In this document: piece by piece, positions 8,546 through 17,802 of the stretch
How positions within the stretch are numbered: the stretch's first letter is position 1
How the letters are laid out: the number at the start of each line of letters is the position of its first letter
Assembly: GCA_034096865.1 (NCBI GenBank)
Contig: JAWQFJ010016338.1
Span: forward strand, 180,001-202,500
Source of the DNA: Theodoxus fluviatilis
Lineage: Eukaryota; Mollusca; Gastropoda; Cycloneritida; Neritidae
Reading direction: 5' to 3'
DNA: 22,500 nt
Notes under the pieces: model-generated
What the model saw: the letters and a program-made list of their open reading frames with translations, nothing else
Told to the model about the DNA's origin: nothing
Database searches by the model: none
Position numbers and translations under genes: made by a program

Positions 8546-8960
8546 TTCTGTAAACCCGAGTCAGTAGTATTGACTCTGGCACAGTTCGCAATGAATGCGT
8601 AATAGGCTTGACCCTTGGCATTACAGCCTTGCGCCCAAAATAGTTCATTCTGATACTATTTTTCTCTCCACTTTTTACAGAAATCATTCAGATGTAAAAA
8701 CTTGGTTCCATTTCAACACAAACATGTTATTGTATCGAATAAACGCTTGTTCGTTGTCTCAACAAGAGTAAGTTAAGAGTTTTGTGCGAAATAGTCTTAG
8801 AACTACTTTAACGGCGTATGTCAGGGAGCACATCGGCTATCCCACAAGCCTCTCGTGTGACCTCTGCTTGCATAAATTGGCCAAAAACCTTCCATCACGT
8901 GATGTGAACTGTGCTAGAGATACTTTTGCCGATAGGCGAAATCTCTAGTTTACTAGAATG
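8545..8960 (+). repeat. 416-bp 3' module of the dispersed element, copy A
   Basis: Matches 12007-12422 along its whole length. Both copies span 416 bases, from ATTCTGTRAACCCGAGTCAG to CTAGAATG. It ends in a hairpin (CTAGAGA at 8916, TCTCTAG at 8942) with an inner TTTTGCC/GGCGAAA stem, then CTAG at 8953-8956. No ORF is seen. Confidence 0.85.
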
Positions 8961-10479
8961 ACACAAACATACACATGCACATGCACGCACACACCCGCGC
9001 TCGTGCGAGAGCGCACACACATACACACACATCTACCGCACTCGAGGAAACTAAAGGAGACGAATTGTCGATGATAGCAGATGAAAAAAGTTACGATGAC
9101 AAACAGACGATAATGATGAAATGATGGCATATGTTGGCGTTAGATTGTTGACCCGTCTGGAGGGCATCGACTTCGTGCAGTCGATCTTCGCAACCACACA
9201 CGGGGTTTCCATTCATGCCGCCTGCACTGTGCTGTGTTTCGGTTGGTCTGCACCTCAACTCAAGACGATCGGGTTACCTTCTTATCTGACGATGGTCTGA
9301 TTGCGACCATGCAGCCCAGATGATTGTCGCAAGCGCCGCCATCTTCCCTGACTACCTGGCCTGGGAAACGTACACAAAACACGGCGCTGGGCTTTGGCTG
9401 CCAACGAGTGCTGCATCAGTGTGGAAAAACACGTTATGCCCCTGCTGAGTACGTGCGTGCATGCGCACTTAACCGCTGAGTGCGTGTCCACTCTATTGGT
9501 GCAGTTCGACATGAGGGGCGTCGCTACTTCTCGGTGTCTCTCCAAAGAGGCGTTAGGGTCGAGCATCGCTTGGTAGTGCGTGAGGGTAGACAACCTTGCT
9601 CTTTCCAGGTGCGAGTGCCCTAGAATGTATATAGTTGCTGACTGTCGCTAGAGGTTAAACTGTAAACCCCAGTGCCTTTCCTTGTCGAGTGCCCACGCGT
9701 TCCTATTGGATATCCCAGAGGTTGTTGTGGCAAAAAGAGCGAAGGAAAGTCTATTCATATTCCCTGAATAGATCTCAACCCACGACAACATTCATATCGT
9801 TTTATGGTCAGCTATCCATTCTGCAGCCGCTCAACTGTGATTCTGGAATGGGTCTCTAGACAGTGCCTGTGTATTTATTGCTGTTTCCAGTGGTACGTAA
9901 ACATGTTATGGCTGATGGCACTCAAACGCAGAGAGATTAAGCAAGGGTCAAGCAATAAAAGATTCATTCAACCAGAAATATTCTCAGCTGGAGACTTAAC
10001 CGCCCAAAACCATCAAGGTCGTGCGATCTATGAAGGTGCTGCATTCCTTCACGTGACACTCTAGTGCGGACATGGGGCATCGAACATCTCCGTCCATATC
10101 GTTTACTCAATCACAAACTGAAACACGTTCCAAATAATACTTTCCTCAGCTCAGGAGGTTATGTTTTACCCTCGGTCCGTTTGTTAGTTAACAAAAAAAC
10201 TCCAAAAGTTCAAAACAGATTCTGGTGAAATTTGAAACAAGTTCAGGTTTCACCCAAGAAAAATCCATTCCATTTTGGACGTTATCTGTTATGTAGTTTG
10301 GGAATTGGAAGTATAAAGAGAGCTCGTATTGCTCGTCAAGAAATTGATGACATCGAACTACTGTTGACGCGGCGCTAAAATGAACTACACTTTGTAGCGT
10401 CAGGCCTTTCTAGAAGAAAATCCCACCTGAATAAAGTATGCAGGCCATGGATGAGTAGTTGTGGTTTTCTTGGTGGAGG
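8961..10479. other. Intergenic stretch, no gene seen
   Basis: A short CA-rich patch at 8962-9030 is followed by about 1.4 kb without recognisable coding sequence or tandem repeats. At 10155-10350 a segment starting AGGAGGTTATGTTTTACCCT looks like the start of a widespread invertebrate interspersed repeat I recall only vaguely; I cannot name it. Short ORFs at 9394-9576 and 9804-10064 have no recognisable similarity. Confidence 0.45.
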
Positions 10480-10498
10480 TTTGGAAAGGCTTCCTGAG

Positions 10499-10860
10499 GC
10501 GGGCCACACTAGTGGACTCGTCCGAGAAGAGGGATGTGCGTTAGACAGCCAAGCTGGCGGGCCACACTAGTGGACTTGTCCGAGAAGAGGGGTGTGCGTT
10601 AGGCAGCCAAGCTGGCGGGCCACACTAGTGGACTTGTCCGAGAAGAGGGGTGTGCGTTAGGCAGCCAAGCTGGCGGGCCACACTAGTGGACTTGTCCGAG
10701 AAGAGGGGTGTGCGTTAGGCAGCCAAGCTGGCGGGCCACACTAGTGGACTAGTCCGAGAAGAGGGGTGTGCGTTAGGCAGCCAAGCTGGCGGGCCACACT
10801 AGTGGACTCGTCCGAGAAGAGGGGTGTGCGTTAGGCAGCCAAGCTGGCGGGCCACACAAG
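10499..10860 (+). repeat. 58-bp tandem repeat, six units plus a partial
   Basis: Units start at 10499, 10557, 10615, 10673, 10731 and 10789; a partial unit begins at 10847. Each contains GGACTCGTCC or GGACTTGTCC and GTTAGGCAGCC. Units differ by only a few bases, which implies recent amplification. The same module occurs once per arm in copy A. Confidence 0.97.
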
Positions 10861-11005
10861 CTAGCGGGCCAAAGCATCTGATTGGCTGCGTTTATATGAG
10901 GTTTTTAATATCCGTAATTTTCTTTTTCATTCTGTGTGTGAATCACTGCAGATTAAACGACGAAGATCGCTTGCCAATGGAAGCCTTTCCGAAGGTTTGT
11001 GCTCT

Positions 11006-11215
11006 CTGAGTGCTCTCTAGTTGATATAGTGTACATAACTCTGAGTGCTCTCTAGTTGATATAGTGTACATAACTCTGAGTGCTCTCTAGTTGATATAGT
11101 GTACATAACTCTGAGTGCTCTCTAGTTGATATAGTGTACATAACTCTGAGTGCTCTCTAGTTGATATAGTGTACATAACTCTGAGTGCTCTCTAGTTGAT
11201 ATAGTGTACATAACT
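11006..11215 (+). repeat. 35-bp tandem repeat, six identical units
   Basis: Units start at 11006, 11041, 11076, 11111, 11146 and 11181, with CTGAGTGCTCTCTAGTTGAT then ATAGTGTACATAACT. By eye all six are identical. The array sits at the position occupied by the CT/CA microsatellite in copy A. Confidence 0.97.
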
Positions 11216-12006
11216 CAGTATGCAAACTGTAGGGAAATGAGGACAGACAGCTGTGCAGAAAGAAAATGATTCCACGTATTTGTTAGTCATTTTTTAAACA
11301 GTTTATATTTTTTATACTGCAGCAATACATTTTGAAGAGATCAATGCATGAAATTTGCGCAGAGCAGATTCCTCAAACCCTACTTTGAAAGTTGCTGTGT
11401 TTATCTCCTTTTCGTTTACCTTACATTCTTAACTTTGGTTTATTGCATTTCTTCATAAACAACAATGGTGTTCATTATATGAAGTCATCACACTGTACTG
11501 AAAAGGAAACGATTGTATTTGCGATGCCCGGTGTGACGTAGGTACATTTGTGGATTATGCAGCAGAAAAACATGTTTTTCTGTCTTACATCAAGGCAACG
11601 TACAAATCAGGAACAGAAAAGTAAGTGTTTACACTTCTTCAATGTGGCTTTTTTCAGGAAACCATTTTTCTTTCTTTCTTTCTTTACTTCAATGCACGTA
11701 TCCCATACCCGGTCCTTTGTTAAAATGCACACCGCGCCGTTAGTCTTCATTCAGGTCGAATCTGTAATCAAAGTTCACAAAGGTAAATCACAGAGCGATA
11801 ATGGAGTCATACCCAAAAACTACTCCCAGAGTGCCTGCATTGCAGTAGAGTTTTACTCTATGGTCGTTACGTCGCACGATACCATTACATGCGGGGCATC
11901 CATACAGTGCAACACACGACCAGAACAGATGGATGGGTTCTCCATCACGTGTAGTTACACTGAGGCGAACCGCTCGCAAGCATAGGGCGGTGTCAACAAT
12001 GTGTCT
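11216..12006 (+). other. Extra segment in copy B with an exon-like ORF
   Basis: About 790 bp absent from copy A. An ORF at 11548-11985 (+) reaches 145 codons; its second half (about 11750-11985) has four cysteines in a mixed composition and is not simple sequence. A GTAAGT at about 11621 and a TTTTTTCAG at about 11650 resemble splice sites, but the enclosed interval is very short. I recognise no domain. It could be captured host sequence or chance. Confidence 0.3.
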
Positions 12007-12422
12007 ATTCTGTGAACCCGAGTCAGTATATAGTGACGCTGGCGCAGTTCGCAATGAATGCGTAATAGATTTGACCCTTCGAATTACAGCATTGTGCCAA
12101 AAATAGCTCGTTCTGATACTATTTGTTTTCATTTTTTTACAGAAATCATTCAAATATCAACACTGGTTTCCATTTCAACACAAACATTTTATTTTTGGGA
12201 ATGAACGCTTGTTTATTGCCTCAACAAGCGTACTTTATGAGTTTTGTGCGAAATAATCTTAGAACTACTTTAACGGCGTATGTCAGGGAGCAGATCGGCT
12301 ATCCCACAAGCCTCTCGTGTGACCTCCTTATGACTCTTCCGGACGGATTAGTTCCATCACGTGATATGAACTGTGCTAGAGACTCTTTCGCTGGCAGGCA
12401 AAGTCTCTAGTGGACTAGAATG
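12007..12422 (+). repeat. 416-bp 3' module of the dispersed element, copy B
   Basis: Second copy of 8545-8960 in the same orientation, with scattered substitutions. It ends in a hairpin, CTAGAGACT (12377-12385) against AGTCTCTAG (12402-12410), followed by CTAG at 12415-12418 and AATG. Confidence 0.85.
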
Positions 12423-12427
12423 CAATG

Positions 12428-12482
12428 TGTCAACATTTGATCTGTAGATGTAAAGGCTATCAAATGTTATCGCATGTTGACA
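12428..12482. repeat. Nested inverted repeat
   Basis: AACATTTGAT (12433-12442) and ATCAAATGTT (12459-12468) form a perfect 10-bp stem. TGTCAACAT (12428-12436) can alternatively pair with ATGTTGACA (12474-12482). It begins six bases after copy B ends. Confidence 0.7.
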
Positions 12483-13347
12483 CCAGCCTATGTTTGCAAA
12501 CGACTTGCAAACGGCTCGCCCTATAGAAAAACCTCAGCACCGTTGGAACCCCTGGCTGCTGCTTCACGTGACTCTAGAAGCTCAGTCAGGAACCACCCCG
12601 AGTAGCCAGAGATGCTGAAGACAGCATTGGGATGACACAGCTCATTAACATCGAGTCTGCAGCCTTCCGCTACGAAATCTCCCTGTCGACATCCGAGCAG
12701 TTTCACCAGAGAGCTTCTGCTGATATCATTCGCAAATTCCGACTTCACTGCCACTCACAGTCGATGCCTTTATCGGTCTTAAATGGCCGGGTACTCCGGA
12801 TCCTCCTCAACGTTTGTTCGTGTTTTGTAGTGACCACAAGTTTCCCCCTCGTCACTCAGTCTCATTATTGCATGAGGAGATTGCTTCAGACATGGACGTA
12901 AGGTCATCACTAAGATCAAAGACGAAAGCAGTAATTGATATTGCATAATCGAGTTCTTCGATTTTTTTCTCATCGTGATACAGATACCCTGCGTGCACTG
13001 AATCCTCTTGGAATCTGTAAACGAATATGACCTCCGCAGCAAAATGATTATCGTATGACATTTTGGACATTTTGATATATACAGTAGGTATCACAATAAA
13101 GATGCAGTTTTTTTTTATCATGAGAGAACTCACAAAAAGAATATGTCGCGCGCGTATGTTGACACAGTTGCAGTTAAATTTGTGAAACGTCCAGGCTGAA
13201 GACTACACCCTCCACTCCAGTAGGTGTCAAGCGAGTTTCTTCGCACTTCTCCGTGTTAACAGAAAATGGTACAAATGCTTAACACATCTGAGAACGAATA
13301 CGCTCACCCACAAAGCTTCGTGTCTTCAGTGAGCGTCTCAGCGAAGG
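12483..13347. other. Intergenic stretch, no gene seen
   Basis: Mixed sequence. Between 12540 and 12780 it is less AT-rich, with small ORFs on both strands (12632-12901 on +, 12521-12754 on -) that have no recognisable domain. From 12880 it is AT-rich. No repeats were found. Confidence 0.4.
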
Positions 13348-13487
13348 CGTGTGTGTGTGTGTGTGTGTGTGCGCGTGTGTGTGTGCGTGTGTGTGTGAGT
13401 GTGTGTATGCATGCATGTGTGCGTATGTGTGTGTGTATACATGGATGTGTGCGTGTGTGTGTGTGTGTGTATGTGTGTGTGAGTGTG

Positions 13488-13530
<43 letters not shown>

Positions 13531-13800
13531 GTGTGCGTGCGTGTGCGTGCGTGTTTGTGTGAGTGTGCATTAGTGCGTATTTGTGTGTCTGTGTGCGTCT
13601 GTGTGCGTGCGTATGTGTGTGTGTGTGTATGTGTGTCTGTGTGTGTATGTGTGTGAACGTGTGTGTGCGTGCGTGCGTGCGTGCATGTGTGTGTGTACGT
13701 GTGTGTATGTGTGTGTGTATGTGTGTGTCTGTGTGTGTGTCTGTGTGTGTGTGTATGTGTGTGTGTGTGTATCTGTGTGTGTGTGTGTCTCCGTGTGTGT

Positions 13801-13877
<77 letters not shown>

Positions 13878-13909
13878 TGTGTGTGTGTGTGTGTCTGTGT
13901 GTGTGTGTC

Positions 13910-13964
<55 letters not shown>

Positions 13965-14216
13965 GTCTGTGTGTGTGAGTGTGTCTGTGTGTGAATGTGT
14001 CTGTGTGTCTGTGTCTGCGTGTGTGTTTGTACGTGTGTGTGTGTATGTATGTGTGTGTGTACGTGTGTGTGTATGTGTGTGTCTGTGTGTGTGTCTGTGT
14101 GTCTGTGTGTGTGTCTGTGTGTGTGTGTGTGTGTCTGTGTGTCTGTGCGTGTGCGTACGTGTGTGTGTGTATGTGTGTGTCTGTGTGTGTATGTGTGTGT
14201 CTGTGTGTGTCTGTGT

Positions 14217-14255
<39 letters not shown>

Positions 14256-14294
14256 TGTGTGTGTCTGTGTGTGTGTACGTGTGTGTGTCTGTGT

Positions 14295-14350
<56 letters not shown>

Positions 14351-14377
14351 ACGTCTGTGTGTGTGTGTGTGTGTGTA

Positions 14378-14441
<64 letters not shown>

Positions 14442-14471
14442 TGTGTGTGTGTGTGTGTCTGTGTGTCTGTG
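13348..14471. repeat. GT-rich microsatellite, about 1.1 kb
   Basis: Almost pure (GT)n with GC, AT, CT and TCT interruptions, extending to the first base of the pogo-like element. The very long ORFs (VCVC on +, HTHT on -) are artefacts of the dinucleotide period. The pure stretch at about 13810-13875 is the longest uninterrupted part. Confidence 0.98.
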
Positions 14472-14614
14472 TACCGTAAAAGTTGGCCTACAAGCCGCAC
14501 CCCCCGTAAAAACAAATACAGAAAAATCCATAAATTAGCCGCATTGGCATACAAGCCGCATGAAAACCGAACATGTCAAAGGCAAAACAAAGTCGCCGCA
14601 AACCACTGAGAAAA

Positions 14615-14757
14615 GTATCAAAAGCGAACAGAAACATCAGAACAGAAAGTCAAAAGTCATGAGGTACCGTCAAGGAAAGTTCGAAGCATCAAAACTGAAC
14701 AGAAACATCAAAACAGAAAGTCAAAAGTCATGAGGTACCGTAAAGGAAAGTTCGATG
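14615..14757. repeat. Tandem duplication, period 71 bp
   Basis: TATCAAAAGCGAACAGAAAC (from about 14616) and GCATCAAAACTGAACAGAAA (from about 14687) start two copies that both continue through AAAGTCATGAGGTACCGT. It lies between the transposon end and the transposase stop and contains two ATGAGGTACCGT motifs. Confidence 0.85.
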
Positions 14758-14765
14758 GTCTTTAA

Positions 14766-15243
14766 TTACTTGAGATCTGATGCTGAGATTCCGCTGAAGT
14801 CGGACTCTTCCGTGTCAGAGACGAACAGGTTCAGTATCGCCTCTGGTACAGAATCACCGGAAGTGTCACTGTCACTGCCAGCCTCGTTGTCAGTGGGTGT
14901 CGATGCATCGTCTGCTGCAGCGATGATCTGTGCTTTTCGGAATCCATTGATGATTGTGGATTTCTTGACCGCATCCCACGCTTTCAGTACGTCTGCTTAC
15001 GTAGCTCTTCGCATACGTCCTGTCTTGGTGAATGATTTGTCACCTTCCACCATCCATCTCTCCCACTCCTCCCTCATCACCACTTTGAAGGGTCGATTCA
15101 CACTGATGTCAAGGGGTTGTAGGTACTTGGTGGTACCACCCGGGATGATTGCGTTGATTGAATTGGTGGCAGTGACAGACTTTTTGACAGTCTCTGTAAT
15201 GTGTGCTCGCATGCTGTCCATTACTAGAAGTGCTTTGGTTCGT

Positions 15244-15282
<39 letters not shown>

Positions 15283-15900
15283 AACCTGGCCTCTTTCCGT
15301 AGCATTCCGTTAGCCAGGTCTCCATCATTCTCTCGTCCATCCACCCCTTCTTGTTCACATGCACTACGATTCCTTTCGGGAATTTCTATTTTGGCATTGT
15401 TATTCGCTTAAAGATGACCATCGGTGGAAGTTTTTCACCTGCAGCACTGCAAGAAAGAACACAAGCAAAGTGTGTTTTATCGTGCCCGGTTGTTTTCAGT
15501 GACACAGAAGACTCGCCCTTTTTGTTTATTGTGCGTGTCAAGGGTAGGTCGAAGGTCAGCGGAACCTCATCCATATTAATGATGTTCTGAGGGCCAATCA
15601 GATTCTCCGCTACTTTCTCCTGTGTGTAGTTTCGAAAGGACTGAATTTTCTCTTCGAAATTTGGTGGCAGCTGTTGACACAAAGTTGTATGCGCCCGTAT
15701 TGACAGTCCTTTGTGTCTCAAGAAACGACAACACCAAGACTGGCCGCCTTTGAAATCGTCGATTTTCAGACGTGTTGCAACGGTGCGTGCTTTTAGACAA
15801 AGTTGTACAGTGTACAATTGAAACACCGCAACCATCCTCACGTTGTGTGTTGACCCAGTCTTCCATTTCGTTTTCCAGTTCGGGCCTTCGTGTCTTGCTG
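14766..15900 (-). pseudogene. pogo-type (DDE_1) transposase pseudogene
   Basis: Cut-and-paste transposase of the Tc1/mariner superfamily. Reading from the right, a helix-turn-helix DNA-binding region (KARTVATRLKIDDFKGGQSW) is followed by INMDEVPLTFD with the first catalytic D at 15569-15571, LLVMDSMRAH with the second at 15216-15218, and QPLDISVNRPF with the third at 15108-15110. The last two are 35 residues apart, a DDD-type triad. An acidic Ser/Asp-rich C-tail ends at TAA 14766-14768. Lesions: a frameshift near 15815-15845, TAG at 15386-15388, a 37-G run at 15245-15281 that changes frame, and TAA at 14997-14999. The N-terminus merges into a minisatellite. It cannot make a full protein. Confidence 0.88.
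15245..15281. repeat. Homopolymer of 37 G
   Basis: Lies within the transposase sequence, reading as poly-C on the coding strand, at a site just before the second catalytic aspartate block. The frames on its two sides differ. Such a length may also be an assembly estimate. Confidence 0.95.
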
Positions 15901-16778
15901 CACCAGCGGTACGCCGCGACACCTACACAGCGGTATGCCGCGACACCTACACAGCGGTACGCCACGACACCTACACAGTGGTACGCCGCGACACCTACAC
16001 AGCGGTACGCCGCGACACCTACACAGCGGTACGCCGCGACACCTACACAGCGGTACGCCGCGACACCTACACAGCGGTACGCCGCGACACCTACACCAGC
16101 GGTACGCCGCGACACCTACACAGCGGTACGCCGCGACACCCGCACCAGCGGTACGCCGCGACACCTACACAGCGGTACGCCACGACACCTACACCAGCGG
16201 TACGCCGCGACACCTACACAGCGGTACGCCGCGACACCCGCACCAGCGGTACGCCGCGACACCTACACAGCGGTACGCCGCGACACCTACACAGCGGTAC
16301 GCCGCGACACCTATACAGCGGTACGCCGCGACACCTACACCAGCGGTACGCCGCGACACCTACACAGCGGTACGCCGCGACACCCGCACCAGCGGTACGC
16401 CGCGACACCTACACAGCGGTACGCCACGACACCTACACCAGCGGTACGCCGCGACACCTACACAGCGGTACGCCGCGACACCCGCACCAGCGGTACGCCG
16501 CGACACCTACACCAGCGGTACGCCGCGACACCCGCACTAGCGGAACGCCGCGACACCTACACCAGCGGTACGCCGCGACACCCGCACTAGCGGTACGCCG
16601 CGACACCTACACCAGCGGTACGCCACGACACCCGCACCAGCGGTACGCCGCGACACCTACACAGCGGTACGCCGCGACACCTATATACACAGCGGTACGC
16701 CGCGACACCCGCACCAGCGGTACGCCGCGACACCTACACAGCGGTACGCCGCGACACCTACACTAGCGGTACGCAGCG
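15900..16778. repeat. 24/25-bp GC-rich minisatellite, about 36 units
   Basis: The unit is close to GCGGTACGCCGCGACACCTA plus CACA, with 24-bp spacing at first (15906, 15930, 15954). Later units alternate with 25-bp ACCAGC and CCGCACC variants in higher-order patterns. All frames read as SGTPRHLH or AVRRDTYT type repeats, so the ORFs across it are artefacts. It replaces the 5' end of the transposase. Confidence 0.97.
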
Positions 16779-16989
16779 ACCGACGGTACTTTTCACAGTG
16801 CAGTGAAACCCACACCAGCAAATGCGCCCTGTCACGGCGTTCGGTGTAGGTGCACCGAGCCTAGCTATGGGCAAGGTCGGGGAAAGACATCATGCATGCA
16901 AAACTCGCGGACTGGTAGTGGAAGAGCCTACGTGAAGGGTGTAGGGATGGGATGAAAGATGGAGAGGGAGAAAGAGAAAGAGGGGGAGC
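16779..16989. other. Short spacer, nothing recognised
   Basis: Mixed sequence right of the minisatellite, ending in a purine-rich stretch (16945-16989). No coding signal and no matching end of the pogo-like element. Confidence 0.4.
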
Positions 16990-17027
16990 ATTCTAGTTCA
17001 CTAGAGACTTTGCCTACTGGCGAAATG
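16990..17027 (-). repeat. Terminal fragment of the dispersed element, copy C
   Basis: Its reverse complement contains TTTCGCC-AGTA-GGCAAAGTCTCTAG, then TGAACTAGAATG, matching the 3' ends of copies A and B. Only about 38 bases are shared; the outer CTAGAGA half of the hairpin is absent. Confidence 0.7.
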
Positions 17028-17047
17028 AAGGGGAAGTAGATAACGAC

Positions 17048-17075
17048 GGGGGGGGGGGGGGGGGGGGGGGGGGGG
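17048..17075. repeat. Homopolymer of 28 G
   Basis: Second long G run in the window, 20 bases beyond copy C. A GAAC tetranucleotide repeat follows at about 17157-17176. Confidence 0.95.
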
Positions 17076-17432
17076 TATTGGGGGAATGAAGGCAAAATGG
17101 GGCACAGCGTGACGAATTGGAGACGAGAGACGCCGAAGCCATGGGAGAGGGTCGGAATGAACGAACGAACGAACGAATTTACTCAAAGGTCGACAGCCCA
17201 TCTGTGGTCACTACTAAATGTAAGCTGTCCATGGACATGAATATGCCATCATTTGCACCATCCACAAATGTTACGAGCTCTGTCAACACATGAAAATGGA
17301 TTCACATCTACATTAATCACCTTCAGCTCCCAGTTTGGTTGGTGTGTTTTTTTCTCCTCTCTGACTTTCAATGCATAGAAAATATACATCGCTACGTCCC
17401 TGGTTGCACGGGTGCTTGTTTCCTTTATGAGC

Positions 17433-17612
17433 TCACTGCACTTCTTTTATTTGGGTGTACATAACGTGCAATACACTTTCTCTTATCTTTCTGTAAGCAT
17501 CGCAGTTAAACAGGAAATGTATTTCATCTTCGACTAAGTTGCAGAATGGATAGATAAGATAAACTATTTCACTTAGTCTGCAACGCCGATTTACTTTTAA
17601 ATCATTGATTCC
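17433..17612 (-). pseudogene. C-terminal remnant of a non-LTR retrotransposon ORF
   Basis: On the - strand an open stretch ending in TGA (17433-17435) reads FCNLVEDEIHFLFNCDAYRK followed by IRE. The C-x6-EDEIHFL-x2-C-x2-Y-x3-R pattern is typical of the extreme C-terminal region of many LINE reverse transcriptase ORFs. An upstream stop and the absence of RT motifs show it is a truncated fragment. The family cannot be told from this piece. Confidence 0.6.
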
Positions 17613-17763
17613 TAATCAAAAACGGATTAATGTAACCCTGATTTTTTAAAGTTTTAATGAGTTCGAAATATATTTCTTGACCTAGTATGTTTTTAATGTG
17701 CAGTAGGGTGAACATCTTTCTTTGGAACGATTATTCCCGTGGGAGAGGGTCGGAGATGAGGAA

Positions 17764-17802
17764 AGGGGGGAGGCGAGGGGAGGGGAGGGGAGGGGGGAGG
17801 AA
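17764..17802 (+). repeat. G-rich tract with G-quadruplex potential
   Basis: Consecutive runs of four or more G separated by single A or AGGCGA spacers. This satisfies the usual four-run G-quadruplex pattern on the + strand. Confidence 0.8.

Larger units (their letters stand above)
7855..8960 (+). mobile_element. Dispersed non-coding element, copy A
   Basis: It shares its order of blocks with copy B at about 10480-12422: the 58-bp module, a GCATYTGATTGGC block (7952; 10874), an AATCACTG block, AGATCGCTTGC (8086; 10966), ATGGAAGC-TTTCC, a variable simple-repeat centre, and a 416-bp 3' module. Copy A has a CT/CA microsatellite in the centre. It has no ORF other than simple-sequence shadows. The layout resembles non-autonomous elements of molluscs with internal tandem repeats (pearl-like), recalled from memory. 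The left border is uncertain. Confidence 0.7.
10480..12422 (+). mobile_element. Dispersed non-coding element, copy B
   Basis: Same family as copy A, and longer. It starts near GTTTGGAAAGGCTTCCTGAGG, which corresponds to the outer edge of the copy A arms. It then carries six 58-bp units, the GATTGGC and AGATCGCTTGC blocks, six 35-bp units, about 790 bp of extra sequence and the 416-bp 3' module. The left border is inferred from similarity only. No transposase or Rep/helicase ORF is present, so it must be non-autonomous if mobile. Confidence 0.7.
14472..15900 (-). mobile_element. pogo/Tigger-like DNA transposon, degenerate, one end missing
   Basis: The left border TACCGTAAAA at 14472, followed by repeated CAAGCCGCA and AGCCGCAT motifs and AAAAATCCATAAATTAGCCG (about 14522-14541), matches the terminal sequence I recall for pogo-like Tc1/mariner-superfamily elements (TA target, GCGGCTTATA-rich ends). 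The transposase is on the - strand. The other terminus is not visible: past about 15900 the sequence becomes a minisatellite. The end consensus is from memory. Confidence 0.7.

Noticed and set aside
8545..8960. Canonical Helitron 3' end
   Set aside because: A hairpin and CTAG are present, but all three copies continue with AATG instead of stopping before a variable T flank. No TC-starting 5' end was identified. Kept only as a resemblance.
10499..10846. Hammerhead ribozyme in the 58-bp units
   Set aside because: GGACTCGTCC resembles stem II, but no CTGANGA core or GAAA partner is present on either strand.
12521..12901. Host exons on either strand
   Set aside because: Short ORFs with plausible composition, but no domain, no paired splice signals and no consistent frame across the segment.
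13304..14554. Very long ORFs on both strands across the GT tract (up to 416 codons)
   Set aside because: They are products of the dinucleotide repeat (HTHT and VCVC) with no other composition, and several overlapping frames are open at once.
14755..15411. 218-codon + strand ORF over the pogo-like element
   Set aside because: It is the antisense of the transposase C-terminal half, and conserved transposase motifs are read on the - strand.
15772..16766. Long ORFs encoding SGTPRHLH-type repeats
   Set aside because: The 24-bp period keeps several frames and both strands open. The sequence is a minisatellite, and the frames merge into a transposase pseudogene only by chance.
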